The translations under genes and the position numbers were made by a program. The notes below the pieces were generated by a model. The model saw only the letters and a list, made by a program, of their open reading frames with translations, did no database searches and was not told the DNA's origin. A stretch of 64,000 bases of DNA from Streptantibioticus_A sp037034305 (lineage in GTDB: Bacteria > Actinomycetota > Actinomycetes > Streptomycetales > Streptomycetaceae): assembly GCA_037034305.1 (NCBI GenBank), contig JBAGJY010000005.1, positions 186,001 through 250,000 of the forward strand. Direction: 5' to 3'. This document shows positions 50,925-59,415 of the stretch, piece by piece; position 1 is the stretch's first letter; each line of letters begins with the position of its first letter.

Positions 50925-52175
50925 GTGAACCAGCAGCCCGCAGACCCGGTGGTACTCGCTCAGCCGCCACACGCGGCACTGACCGGCCGTCAACCCATGT
51001 CCGCGCCAAGGCCGTTGATCGGCGACTCATGGCAGCGGGTGCTGCGCACCGCGGTCTCCCCCGACCGGATCCACCACTCCGGTTTCCTGCCGCTGGACGA
51101 GATCGAGCACCGCCGCAGGACCTCTCCGCTCGGCGAGGTCCTGCCGACGCTGCGCGAGTCGCTGCGCCCGGTCGCCGAGTCCGACTGCCACATCGTCGTG
51201 GTCACCGACGCCGAGGGCCGGGTGCTGTGGCGGGCCGGAAGCCCGGCGATGCGGCGCAGCGCGGACCGCTTCGAGCTGGTCGAAGGCTCGGCGTGGGCAG
51301 AGGACGTGGCGGGGACGAACGGCATCGGCACCGCGCTGGTGACCCGGCAGCCGGTCCAGGTGCACTCCACCGAGCACTACGTACGCGCCCTGCACCAGCT
51401 GAGCTGCGCCGCCGCGCCGGTGCACGATCCGCGCGACGGCCGACTGCTCGGCGTGGTGGACGTGACGTGTCCCGCGGCCACCACACACCCGGCGACCCTC
51501 GCCCTGGTCAGCGCCGTGGCGCGGGTCGCCGAGGGGGAACTGCGCATCCGGCACTGGGAGTCGGTGGAGCGGCTGCGGTCGGCCGCCGCCCCGCTGCTGG
51601 CCCGGCTGGACGGCGAGGCGGTGGCCGTGGACCCGGACGGCTGGACCGCGGCGATCACCGGCCTGCCGCCGATGGACCGGGTGGCACTGCCCGACCCGCC
51701 CATGGCGGGCGAGGCGTGGCTGCCGCCGCTCGGGCGGTGCGTGCTGGAGCCGCTGCCGGGCGGCTGGCTGGTACGGGTCGGCCCGGCGCGCAGGCGGGAG
51801 GCCGCCGCGCCGAGCCGGGTCATCCTGGACCTGACCTGCGCCCGGTCCTGCACGGTCACCGTCAGCGGCCCGTCCGGCAGTTGGTCGCAGCGGCTCAGCC
51901 CGCGCCACGCGGAGTTGCTGTTCGCTCTCGCGGTGCGCCGGGACGGCAGCAGCGCCGCCCAGTTGGCGGCCGACCTGTTCGGCGACGCCACCCGCGAGGT
52001 GACCGTCCGGGCCGAACTGTCGCGGCTGCGGCGGCACTTGGCGGGAGTACTGGCGCACCGGCCGTATCGCTTCGCCGACGGGATCGCGGTGGAACTGCTC
52101 CGCCCCGGCGACCCGTTGGACCTGCTGCCGTTCTCCACCGCCCCGGTGGTCCGCGCCGCCCGCACCTCGTCCTGA
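50925..52175 (+). CDS. GAF-domain regulator, AcoR-like without AAA domain
   Basis: A 416-residue protein. PLIGDSWQRVLRTAVSPDRI starts the AcoR-type N-terminal region. A GAF sensor domain follows (ESDCHIVVVTDAEGRVLWRA, VAGTNGIGTALVTRQPVQVH, APVHDPRDGRLLGVVDVTC). The C-terminal 100 residues form a winged-helix-like part (LSPRHAELLFALAVRRDGSS, LFGDATREVTVRAELSRLRR). The sigma-54 AAA domain of AcoR is absent, as usual in actinobacteria. GTG start at 50925 with GGAGAGG upstream. It often sits beside aldehyde dehydrogenase genes, but none is here, so the ligand is open. Confidence 0.5.
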   Translation: MNQQPADPVVLAQPPHAALTGRQPMSAPRPLIGDSWQRVLRTAVSPDRIHHSGFLPLDEIEHRRRTSPLGEVLPTLRESLRPVAESDCHIVVVTDAEGRVLWRAGSPAMRRSADRFELVEGSAWAEDVAGTNGIGTALVTRQPVQVHSTEHYVRALHQLSCAAAPVHDPRDGRLLGVVDVTCPAATTHPATLALVSAVARVAEGELRIRHWESVERLRSAAAPLLARLDGEAVAVDPDGWTAAITGLPPMDRVALPDPPMAGEAWLPPLGRCVLEPLPGGWLVRVGPARRREAAAPSRVILDLTCARSCTVTVSGPSGSWSQRLSPRHAELLFALAVRRDGSSAAQLAADLFGDATREVTVRAELSRLRRHLAGVLAHRPYRFADGIAVELLRPGDPLDLLPFSTAPVVRAARTSS

Positions 52176-52206
52176 GGAGCGGCCCGGTCGGTGGCAGACT
52201 GGCGGT

Positions 52207-53076
52207 ATGCCCGAGTTGCCGGAGGTCGAGGCGCTCGCCGGGTTCCTCGGCGAGCGCCTGAGCGGGCACCCGGTCGAGCACGTGTACCCGGTGTCCGTGA
52301 CCGTGCTCAAGACCTACGACCCGCCGCTGACCAGCCTGCACGGCCGCACCGTCACCGGCGTCAGGCGGCACGGGAAGTTCCTGGACATCGTGGCGGACGG
52401 CGGCACGCACCTGGTCGTCCATCTGGCCCGGGCGGGCTGGCTGCGGTGGTCGGACCGGCTTCCCGACGCGCCGCCGCGCCCGGGCAGGGGGCCGCTGGCG
52501 CTGCGGCTGCGGCTGTCCGAACCCGCGGGCGCGGGCTTCGACCTGACCGAGGCCGGTACGCACAAGCGGCTCGCCGTGTACTGCGTGCGGGACCCGGCCG
52601 AGGTGTCGGGCATCGCCCGGCTGGGCCCCGATCCGCTGGACGCGGCGTTCACCGCGGCGGTCCTCGCGGGAGCGCTGGCGGGCGAGCACCGCCAGATCAA
52701 GGGCGTGCTCCGGGACCAGTCGGTGATCGCCGGGCTCGGCAACGCCTACTCGGACGAGGTGCTGCACGCCGCCCGGATGTCCCCGTTCAAGATCGCCGCG
52801 ACGCTGGACGAGGAGGCGGTCGGCGCGTTGTACGAGGCGCTGCGCGGTACGTTGCGCGATGCGGTGGAGCGGTCGCGGGGGCTGGTGGCGGGCGAGTTGA
52901 AGGCCGAGAAGAAGATCGGCCTGCGGGTGCACGGCCGCACCGGCCAGCCCTGCCCGGTGTGCGGCGATGTGGTGCGGGAGGTGTCGTACCGCGACTCCTC
53001 GCTGCAGTACTGCCCCACCTGCCAGACCGGCGGCAGGCCGCTGGCCGACCGGCGGCTGTCCCGGCTGCTGAAGTGA
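52207..53076 (+). CDS. Fpg/Nei-family DNA glycosylase
   Basis: A 289-residue bifunctional glycosylase/AP lyase. It starts MPELPEVEAL, so the catalytic N-terminal Pro2 and Glu3 are intact after Met removal. The beta-hairpin Lys is in RRHGKFLDIV. The H2TH part is IKGVLRDQSVIAGLGNAYSD, and the zinc finger is CPVCG...CPTCQ with GRPLADRRLS after it. It removes oxidised bases. The variant zinc finger and the VEAL start place it in the actinobacterial Fpg2/Nei-like group rather than in canonical MutM. It ends 16 bp from the convergent permease stop, with no room for a separate terminator. Confidence 0.5.
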   Translation: MPELPEVEALAGFLGERLSGHPVEHVYPVSVTVLKTYDPPLTSLHGRTVTGVRRHGKFLDIVADGGTHLVVHLARAGWLRWSDRLPDAPPRPGRGPLALRLRLSEPAGAGFDLTEAGTHKRLAVYCVRDPAEVSGIARLGPDPLDAAFTAAVLAGALAGEHRQIKGVLRDQSVIAGLGNAYSDEVLHAARMSPFKIAATLDEEAVGALYEALRGTLRDAVERSRGLVAGELKAEKKIGLRVHGRTGQPCPVCGDVVREVSYRDSSLQYCPTCQTGGRPLADRRLSRLLK

Positions 53077-53092
53077 CGGCCCGAGCGGCTCG

Positions 53093-54529
53093 TCAGGTGG
53101 TCCGCGGCAGCCGGGCCAGCTCCGAGTGCCGGTAGGAGTACCCGAGGTAGACGGCCAGTCCGACCAGGAACCAGATGGCGAACCGCGCCCAGGTCTGCCA
53201 GTGCAGGAAGGTGATCAGCCACACCGAGAACAGCGCGCCGAGCCCCGGCACCACCGGCATCCCCGGGCAGCGGAAGCCGCGCGGCAGATCGGGCCGCCGG
53301 TAGCGCAGCACGATCACGGCGACGCAGACCACCACGAACGCCAGCAGGATGCCGATGTTGGTCAGCTCCGCCGCGGTGCCGATGGGCACGAACCCCGCGA
53401 TGGCCGCCGACGCCACCCCGACGATCCAGGTCACCCTGGTCGGCACGTGCCGGGTCGCGTGGGTGTGCGCGAACCACTTCGGCAGCAGCCCGTCCCGGCT
53501 CATCGAGTACCACACCCGGGTGACCCCGAGCATGAAGGTGAACATGACCGTCAGGATGCCGATGATCGCGCCCACCGCGACCACGTTCGCGATGCCGTTC
53601 AGGCCCACCGACTTGAACGCGCTGGAGAAGCCGCTGGTCTTGTCGATGTCCGTGTAGCGCTGCATCCCGGTCAGCACCAGGCAGGCCAGTACGTACAGCA
53701 CCATCGAGGCGGCGAGCGAGTAGACGATCGCCCTGGGCATGTGGCGCAGGGCGTCCCGCGACTCCTCCGCCGCCGTGCTCATCGCGTCGTACCCGAAGAC
53801 GGCGAAGAAGACGGTGGCCGCCCCGGTGAACGTACCGGCCAGGCCGTAGGGGAAGAACGGGTGGTAGTGGGCGGTGTCGATGTGCAGGAAGCCGACCGCG
53901 ATGACCAGCAGCACCACCACGACCTTGACGCCCACGACCGTGGTCTCGAAGCGGGCCGCGTTGCGGATGCCGAGGGTGAGCAGGAACGCGATCAGCAGGC
54001 AGAGCGCGGCGGCGAACAGGTTCACCCGGTGGCCGGGGCCGGTGCCGGGGGCGCCGAGCATCCACACCGGCAGCCTGATCCCGGCCTGGCTGAGCAGGAA
54101 GTCGAAGTACCCGGAGATGCCGATGGCCACCACGGCGACGATCGCGGTGTATTCGAGCAGCAGGTCCCAGCCGATGAACCAGCCCACGATCTCCCCGAGC
54201 ACCGCGTACCCGTAGGTGTAGGCGGAGCCCGCCCTCGGGATGAGCCCGGCGAACTCCGCGTAGCTGAAGGCAGCGGCGGCGCTGGCGGCGCCCGCGATCA
54301 GGAACGACACCACCACCGACGGCCCCGCGGTGCCGTTGGCCACGGTGCCCGCCAGGGTGAAGATCCCGGCGCCGATGATGCCGCCGACGCCGATGGCGGT
54401 GAGCTGCCACAGGCCCAGGCTGCGGGTGAGCCGTCCTCCGGTGGCCGCGGCCTCGCCGTCCTCCGTCGTCTCGATGGTCTCGACCGGCTTGCGGCGCAGT
54501 ACGCCCTGTCCGGCCCGGAGTTCGGCCAT
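53093..54529 (-). CDS. APC-superfamily amino acid permease (CAT type)
   Basis: A 478-residue transporter with about 12 membrane segments. QLTAIGVGGIIGAGIFTLAG is the substrate-site first helix of APC proteins, SFSYAEFAGLIPRAGSAYTY-type sequence (FAGLIPRAGSAYTYGY) follows, and AVFGYDAMSTAAEESRDALR is the sixth-helix motif. It resembles the cationic amino acid transporter branch such as YfnA. Start ATG at 54529. It appears monocistronic. Substrate is not assigned beyond an amino acid. Confidence 0.5.
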   Translation of the reverse strand: MAELRAGQGVLRRKPVETIETTEDGEAAATGGRLTRSLGLWQLTAIGVGGIIGAGIFTLAGTVANGTAGPSVVVSFLIAGAASAAAAFSYAEFAGLIPRAGSAYTYGYAVLGEIVGWFIGWDLLLEYTAIVAVVAIGISGYFDFLLSQAGIRLPVWMLGAPGTGPGHRVNLFAAALCLLIAFLLTLGIRNAARFETTVVGVKVVVVLLVIAVGFLHIDTAHYHPFFPYGLAGTFTGAATVFFAVFGYDAMSTAAEESRDALRHMPRAIVYSLAASMVLYVLACLVLTGMQRYTDIDKTSGFSSAFKSVGLNGIANVVAVGAIIGILTVMFTFMLGVTRVWYSMSRDGLLPKWFAHTHATRHVPTRVTWIVGVASAAIAGFVPIGTAAELTNIGILLAFVVVCVAVIVLRYRRPDLPRGFRCPGMPVVPGLGALFSVWLITFLHWQTWARFAIWFLVGLAVYLGYSYRHSELARLPRTT

Positions 54530-54642
54530 GGTGTGTCCTCTCCGCCGACAGTTGACGGCGGCCCATCATCGCCGACCCCCCGCAGCCGTGGAAGACGGCG
54601 CTCCGCCTGACGTCGCGTCGGATCCGTCCGGCGGACACGCGT

Positions 54643-54679
54643 GTCCGCCCCCGCGCGGCTACCGGTTGCGGGGGCGGAC
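54643..54679 (-). terminator. hairpin after the surface-protein gene
   Basis: GTCCGCCCCCGC (54643-54654) pairs perfectly with GCGGGGGCGGAC (54668-54679), 12 bp with a 13-base loop, 20 bases beyond the surface-protein stop. The palindrome GGACACGCGTGTCC (54633-54646) overlaps its first arm. Confidence 0.5.
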
Positions 54680-54697
54680 CGTACTGGGCGCGGCGGG

Positions 54698-55420
54698 TCA
54701 GAACTTCGAGGCCGCGCGGCGGCGCAGGAGGTACACCCCACCGCCGGTGACGGCCGCCGCCAGCAGCGTGGCGCCGAGCGCGGCCTGGACCGTGTTGATG
54801 CCGTCGTGGTGGCTGCCGCCGACGCCGGTCTTGGCGCCCGTGGTCGGCATGCCGGACGGCAGGCTGGTCGGCATGCCGGACGGCATCCCGCTCGCCTGGG
54901 CCTGCGCACGGGCCTTGGCGCCTCTCACCAGCCTGCCGAGCCTGACCGCCGCACGCCTGGGCGGGTCGCCCTTGACGGCGGTGTCGCCGATGGTGAAGTC
55001 CCCACCGGTGATGGACTTGCCGCCGCAGGTGGCGGTGACCTTGTACGCGCCGTTCTTGGCGGCGGCGAAGGTCTTGACCGTGGCGACCGAGGAACCCTGG
55101 TTCCGGATGCCCTTGAGCGCGGTGCGCGGGAAGACGCTGGACTCGACGATGGCGTCGTAGGACTTTCCGCTGCCACGGCACGAGCTGCCGTCCACCGTGA
55201 TGGTGAGCGTCCCGCCGGCCCGCACGTCCCTGGGCGTGACGATGATGTTGTTCGGGGCGGAGTTCGAGGAGTAGCCCGGCCCGTAGCTGGGGGCGGAGCT
55301 TGCGGCGGAGCTCGGCGCGGACGGGGTCGCAGGACCGGCCGCCGCGAAAGCGAGAGGGGCGGACAGGCCGAGGGCGGCACCGGCGACGGCGGTGGCGGCG
55401 AGAGCACGAGTGACGATCAT
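54698..55420 (-). CDS. secreted surface protein with sortase-like C-terminus
   Basis: A 240-residue exported protein. A Sec signal peptide (residues 1-27, ending APLAFAAAG) leads to a Ser/Pro-rich spacer and an Ig-like domain (about 57-150) with one Cys pair (GSSCRGSGK, VTATCGGKS). A Met/Pro/Gly-rich region ends in MPTTG (191-195), then a hydrophobic span (about 210-232) and RRRAASKF. This is the layout of a sortase substrate with an LPxTG variant. The ATG at 55420 has GGAGG upstream. A class F sortase gene is divergent next to it. The protein may be wall-anchored or simply membrane-anchored. Confidence 0.5.
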   Translation of the reverse strand: MIVTRALAATAVAGAALGLSAPLAFAAAGPATPSAPSSAASSAPSYGPGYSSNSAPNNIIVTPRDVRAGGTLTITVDGSSCRGSGKSYDAIVESSVFPRTALKGIRNQGSSVATVKTFAAAKNGAYKVTATCGGKSITGGDFTIGDTAVKGDPPRRAAVRLGRLVRGAKARAQAQASGMPSGMPTSLPSGMPTTGAKTGVGGSHHDGINTVQAALGATLLAAAVTGGGVYLLRRRAASKF

Positions 55421-55743
55421 GGTGATCCTCCGTTGGACGCGCCTGGGGCTAGGCGCCCCGGGATCGGCTGGAGCACGTCCACGTCCGAGACTCACCCGGC
55501 CTTTATGCGCCCGCATCCGCAAGCCCGTCCGGGCCAGCGTCACGGGCCCCGGCGGGAACCGAGTCGAGGCGGCAACGTCGCAGGTCACACGGGATCAAAA
55601 CCGATCTGCCGATGTTCACTCGGACGGCGGTGGGCCCACCGGGCGACCGGGGGTCCGCGGCGTGCCACCCGTTCGCCCGTCAGATCTCGCCGACCGTGAG
55701 GACCACGACTAGCGTGCGGCACAGCGAGGCTTCAGGAGGAGGC
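55421..55743. other. 323-bp divergent control region of surface protein and sortase
   Basis: No gene is seen. It must hold promoters for both directions. An ECF-type promoter candidate for the sortase lies at 55555-55579. A run with lower GC (GATCAAAACCGATC near 55593-55606) and a strong ribosome site (AGGAGGAGG, just before 55744) are the other features. Confidence 0.5.
55555..55579 (+). promoter_or_regulatory. ECF-type promoter candidate for the sortase gene
   Basis: GGAAC (55555-55559) and CGTC (55576-55579) are separated by 16 bp, which fits extracytoplasmic-function sigma factors such as SigE. It would give a 5' leader of about 155 bases. Support is by motif only. Confidence 0.5.
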
Positions 55744-56427
55744 ATGGCGCACATACCCCGCACACCGGAGCCGACGCCGCGTCAGGCCGACCCGGCCAGC
55801 CGTCCGCGACGGCGCGGCGGCCCGATACCGCCCGTCGCGATAGCCCTGGCCGCGGTGCTGGGCGGGTACCTGATCCACGACGGCACCACGGCCCACGGCG
55901 GCCCGCCGCGTCCCGCCTCCGTGGACTCGCCCTCCGACCCGATCGCGTCCGCGACCGACCCGGCGCCACTGCCGTTCGCCGCGCCGTCCCGGATCAGGAT
56001 CCCGGCGATCAGGGTGAACGCGCCGGTGATGCGGGTCGGCCAGGACGACGACGGCGGGGTCGGTGTGCCGCCACCGGCGAACAAGAACCTCGCCGCCTGG
56101 TACGGCGCGGGTCCCGCGCCCGGCCAGCGCGGCACCGCGGTGATGGACGGCCATGTGGACAACAAGGCGGGCCCGGCCGTCTTCTACGGCCTCGGCACCC
56201 TGCACCGCGGCGACCACATCGAGGTGGTCCGCGCCGACGGCAGGACGGCGGTCTTCACCATCTACGGCATCGAGTTGTTCGCCAAGAGCGCCTTCCCCGC
56301 CAAGCGGGTCTACGGCGACAACGGCCGACCGGAACTGCGGGTGATCACCTGCGGCGGCGCGTTCTCCCGGCGCACCGGGTACGCCGGGAACGTCGTCGTC
56401 TTCGCCCGTCTGACCGCCACCCGGTAG
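55744..56427 (+). CDS. class F sortase
   Basis: A 227-residue transpeptidase with an N-terminal membrane anchor (PPVAIALAAVLGGYLIHDG, about residues 29-47), an extracytoplasmic Pro/Ser linker and the sortase barrel. The catalytic His is in GTAVMDGHVDNKAGP, the Cys in RVITCGGAFSRRTGYAGN, and the Arg is likely the first in SRRTGY. Class F enzymes are typical of actinobacteria and often act alone. The ATG at 55744 has AGGAGGAGG upstream. The divergent gene encodes a probable substrate. Confidence 0.5.
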   Translation: MAHIPRTPEPTPRQADPASRPRRRGGPIPPVAIALAAVLGGYLIHDGTTAHGGPPRPASVDSPSDPIASATDPAPLPFAAPSRIRIPAIRVNAPVMRVGQDDDGGVGVPPPANKNLAAWYGAGPAPGQRGTAVMDGHVDNKAGPAVFYGLGTLHRGDHIEVVRADGRTAVFTIYGIELFAKSAFPAKRVYGDNGRPELRVITCGGAFSRRTGYAGNVVVFARLTATR

Positions 56428-56610
56428 GCGGCTGCCGGTTGGGGTCGGTTCGGGTTCGCCTCAGCGTCCTGCCGGTCGCCCGCCGTCCCGGCGGCGTTCC
56501 ACCACGGCGGCGAGCGACCCGCGCGGGCGGACCAGCGGTCACGCGCCCGCCGCGATCCGGGGCCGCCCCGGCCGGGCGCCGGGGGCGGCGGGCGTGGTTG
56601 GCTGTGCCGT

Positions 56611-57183
56611 ATGCGCATCACCGTGACCACCTGGTCCCTGGAGCAGACCTCCGCCGCCGACCTGCGTCCCGCCGCCGGACCGGATCCGCGGGCGCAGGTC
56701 CGCATCGTCCGGGCCGAGGTGCCGTGCCCGGCGTTCAGCCGGTTCCTCTACACCGCGGTCGGCGCGGACGTCTCCTGGACCGACCGGCTGGGCTGGGACG
56801 CCGCGCGGTGGCAGCAGCACCTGGAGCGGCCGGGCGTGGAGACCTGGGTGGCGTACGAACGCGGCACGCCCGCGGGCTACCTGGAGTTGGAGGGGCAGGA
56901 CGAAGGCCGGGTGGAGATCGTCTACTTCGGCCTGCTGCCCGACTTCCGCGGTCGGAGGATCGGCGGCCATCTGCTGTCGTACGGCACGGCGCGGGCCTGG
57001 GACCTGGCGGAACGCTGGCCGCACCGGGCACCGACGAAGCGGGTGTGGCTGCACACCTGCAGTCTGGACGGGCCGCACGCGCTGGCCAACTACGAGCGGC
57101 GCGGCTTCCGGGTGTTCGAGACGGTGACCGGCGAGGAGGACAAGCAGGCCGTCGCGGGTCCATGGCCCGGCGCGGTGCGGTGA
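56611..57183 (+). CDS. GNAT-family N-acetyltransferase
   Basis: A 190-residue acetyltransferase. The acetyl-CoA site is LLPDFRGRRIGGHLLSYGTA (Q/R-x-x-G-x-G/A form), preceded by the EIVYFG strand, and YERRGFRVFETV gives the final GNAT motif. The N-terminal 60 residues include WSLEQTSAADLRP and are unusual for short GNATs. Substrate is unknown. ATG at 56611. It ends 18 bp before the inverted repeat of the sulfur operon. The 183 bp upstream carry no visible gene. Confidence 0.5.
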   Translation: MRITVTTWSLEQTSAADLRPAAGPDPRAQVRIVRAEVPCPAFSRFLYTAVGADVSWTDRLGWDAARWQQHLERPGVETWVAYERGTPAGYLELEGQDEGRVEIVYFGLLPDFRGRRIGGHLLSYGTARAWDLAERWPHRAPTKRVWLHTCSLDGPHALANYERRGFRVFETVTGEEDKQAVAGPWPGAVR

Positions 57184-57201
57184 CCCGCGACACACTGTCT
57201 C

Positions 57202-57237
57202 ATTATTCAAGAATCCTGCGTCCACATTCTGGATAAT
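57202..57237 (+). promoter_or_regulatory. AT-rich inverted repeat at the sulfur operon promoter
   Basis: ATTATTCAAGAAT (57202-57214) and ATTCTGGATAAT (57226-57237) form an inverted repeat with an 11-base centre in otherwise very GC-rich DNA. GATAAT at 57232-57237 is a good -10 box, so the repeat would cover the promoter. The start of transcription would fall about 30 bases before the leader peptide. A sulfur-responsive repressor is inferred; the protein is not identified. Confidence 0.5.
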
Positions 57238-57275
57238 GGTGGACTCCTCCAAGAGCGGCGTGCCACGCTTCCGTC

Positions 57276-57359
57276 ATGTCCCGCGCTGGAATCGCCTTGG
57301 TAGGTCGACTGCACGTCGACCTCGGCCGCATGTCCAGCGCCATCTGTCCGGCGAGCTGA
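57276..57359 (+). CDS. cysteine-containing leader peptide of the sulfur operon
   Basis: A 27-residue ORF beginning MSRAGIALVGRLHVDLGR and ending MSSAICPAS. The RLHVDL core and a Cys near the end identify it as the leader peptide found before sulfur-assimilation genes in streptomycetes. The single Cys codon (TGT) near its end would let ribosome stalling report cysteine supply. The 135 bases after it, to the sirA start, contain partly complementary segments (CCCACC near 57413 and GGTGGG near 57438) that could form an attenuator stem. No other gene lies in 57184-57494. Confidence 0.5.
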   Translation: MSRAGIALVGRLHVDLGRMSSAICPAS

Positions 57360-57494
57360 CCGTCCAGCGCCGACCCGTCCACGCTTCTCGTCGTCGCGGC
57401 TGCCCGGGTGCCCACCGCACCAGTAATCGCAGGTCAGGTGGGTGTCATGGGCCCGCATCGCGTACCTTGACCCCGCTCGAAGGACCGCATCGCC

Positions 57495-59192
57495 ATGGCC
57501 ACCACACCGCGTCCCGCATCCGCCGCACCGTCCCGCCGCAAGGCCGGCCGCCACCGCGGCGAGGGACAGTGGGCCGTCGGCCACTTCACCCCGCTGAACG
57601 GCAACGAGCAGTTCAAGAAGGATGACGACGGTCTCAACGTGCGGACACGCATTGAGACGATCTACGCCCACCGGGGCTTCGACTCCATCGACCCGGCCGA
57701 CCTGCGCGGACGGATGCGCTGGTGGGGGCTGTACACCCAGCGCAAGCCCGGTATCGACGGCGGCAAGACCGCGATCCTCGAACCGGAGGAACTGGACGAC
57801 AAGTACTTCATGATGCGGGTGCGCATCGACGGCGGACGGCTCACCGTCGCCCAACTGCGCGCCATCGGCGAGGTGTCCGAGCAGTACGCCCGCGGCACCG
57901 CCGACATCACCGACCGGCAGAACATCCAGCTGCACTGGGTGCGGATCGAGGACGTACCGGCGATCTGGCAGAAGCTGGAGGCCGTCGGCCTGTCCACCAC
58001 CGAGGCGTGCGGCGACTGCCCCCGGGTGATCATCGGCTCCCCGGTGGCGGGCATCGCCGCCGACGAGATCATCGACGGCACGCCCGCGGTCGAGGAGATC
58101 CACCGCCGGTACATCGGCAACAAGGAGTTCTCCAACCTGCCGCGGAAGTTCAAGACCGCCGTCTCCGGCTCGCCGGTGCAGGACGTGGTCCACGAGATCA
58201 ACGACGTCTCGTTCGTCGGCGTGGTCCACCCCGAGCACGGCCCCGGCTTCGACCTGTGGGTCGGCGGCGGACTGTCCACCAACCCGCGGCTGGCCGAACG
58301 CCTCGGCGCCTGGGTGCCGTTGGACGAGGTGGCCGAGGTGTGGGCGGGAGTGACCGGCATCTTCCGCGACTACGGCTACCGGCGGCTGCGCAACCGGGCC
58401 CGGCTGAAGTACCTGATGGCCGACTGGGGTCCGGTCAGGTTCCGCCAGGTGCTGGAGGACGAGTACCTCGGGCGCCGGCTCGTCGACGGCCCGGCACCGC
58501 AACAGCCCAGCGCCCTTTGGCGGGACCACGTCGGCGTGCACGAGCAGAAGGACGGCCGCTACTACGTCGGCTTCGCCCCGCGCGTCGGCCGGGTGGACGG
58601 CGCCACCCTGACGAAGATCGCCGAACTGGCCGCCGCCCACGGCTCGGACCGGCTGAGCACCACCGTCGAGCAGAAGATGATCATCCTTGATGTGGCGGCC
58701 GACCAGGTCGACTCGCTGGTCGCCGGGCTTGAGGCCCTCGACTTCCAGGTCGGGCCCTCGCCGTTCCGGCGCGGCACCATGGCCTGCACCGGCATCGAGT
58801 TCTGCAAGCTGGCCATCGTGGAGACCAAGTCGCGCGGCAGCTGGCTGATCGACGAACTGGAGCGCCGACTGCCCGAGTTCACCGAGCCCATCAGCATCAA
58901 CCTCAACGGCTGCCCCAACGCCTGCGCCCGCATCCAGACCGCGGACATCGGACTCAAGGGCCAGTTGGTGCTCAACGACAAGGGCGAGCAGGTCGAGGGC
59001 TTCCAGGTGCACCTGGGCGGAGCGCTCGGCCTGGAGCCCGGGTTCGGCCGCAAGGTACGCGGGCTGAAGGTCCTCGCCACGGAACTGCCCGACTACATCG
59101 AGCGGGTGCTGCGCCGCTTCCAGGCCGAACGCGAGGACGGCGAGCGGTTCGCCACCTGGGCGGCGCGGGCCAGCGAGGAGGCGCTGTCGTGA
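57495..59192 (+). CDS. sirA: ferredoxin-dependent sulfite reductase
   Basis: A 565-residue siroheme protein that reduces sulfite to sulfide with six electrons from ferredoxin. The 4Fe-4S/siroheme ligands are in ACTGIEFCKLAI (C-x5-C) and LNGCPNACARIQ (C-x3-C). RWWGLYTQR and STTEACGDCPR carry the Tyr and Cys that are cross-linked next to the siroheme in mycobacterial sulfite reductase. Two ferredoxin-like half domains and two siroheme half domains are complete. ATG at 57495 with GAAGGA upstream. It is the first enzyme gene of the operon that continues to cysN. Confidence 0.5.
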   Translation: MATTPRPASAAPSRRKAGRHRGEGQWAVGHFTPLNGNEQFKKDDDGLNVRTRIETIYAHRGFDSIDPADLRGRMRWWGLYTQRKPGIDGGKTAILEPEELDDKYFMMRVRIDGGRLTVAQLRAIGEVSEQYARGTADITDRQNIQLHWVRIEDVPAIWQKLEAVGLSTTEACGDCPRVIIGSPVAGIAADEIIDGTPAVEEIHRRYIGNKEFSNLPRKFKTAVSGSPVQDVVHEINDVSFVGVVHPEHGPGFDLWVGGGLSTNPRLAERLGAWVPLDEVAEVWAGVTGIFRDYGYRRLRNRARLKYLMADWGPVRFRQVLEDEYLGRRLVDGPAPQQPSALWRDHVGVHEQKDGRYYVGFAPRVGRVDGATLTKIAELAAAHGSDRLSTTVEQKMIILDVAADQVDSLVAGLEALDFQVGPSPFRRGTMACTGIEFCKLAIVETKSRGSWLIDELERRLPEFTEPISINLNGCPNACARIQTADIGLKGQLVLNDKGEQVEGFQVHLGGALGLEPGFGRKVRGLKVLATELPDYIERVLRRFQAEREDGERFATWAARASEEALS

Positions 59193-59232
59193 GCGGGGCA
59201 GCGACCACGAGCGAACAGGGAGGGGAGCGGCC

Positions 59233-59415
59233 GTGAGCGAGCGCGCGGCACCTTTCTACTGCCCGTACTGCGGCGACGAGGACCTGCGGCCCAGCGAGGA
59301 GGGCCATGGCGCATGGGAGTGCGGTGCGTGCAACCGGGCCTTCCGGCTGTCCTTCGTCGGACTGCTGGCCAGAGGCCTGGACCGAGCCAACGCCCGAGGA
59401 GACGGCGCGACATGA
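59233..59415 (+). CDS. 60-residue zinc-ribbon protein in the sulfur operon
   Basis: A small protein with FYCPYCGDEDL and WECGACNRAFRL, two C-x2-C knuckles 19 residues apart, so a rubredoxin-like zinc ribbon. The tail is helical (VGLLARGLDRAN). GTG start at 59233 after GGAGGGG. Its stop overlaps the cysH start by four bases, so it is coupled to APS reductase. It may deliver electrons, stabilise SirA or CysH, or bind metal; no function is known to me. Position between sirA and cysH makes a role in sulfite or APS reduction likely. Confidence 0.5.
   Translation: MSERAAPFYCPYCGDEDLRPSEEGHGAWECGACNRAFRLSFVGLLARGLDRANARGDGAT

Noticed and set aside
47625..50993. 1122-codon minus-strand frame covering YihY and the antisense of aidB
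   Set aside because: Only the first part (to 48884) encodes the YihY protein; the rest is antisense to the well-supported AidB gene.
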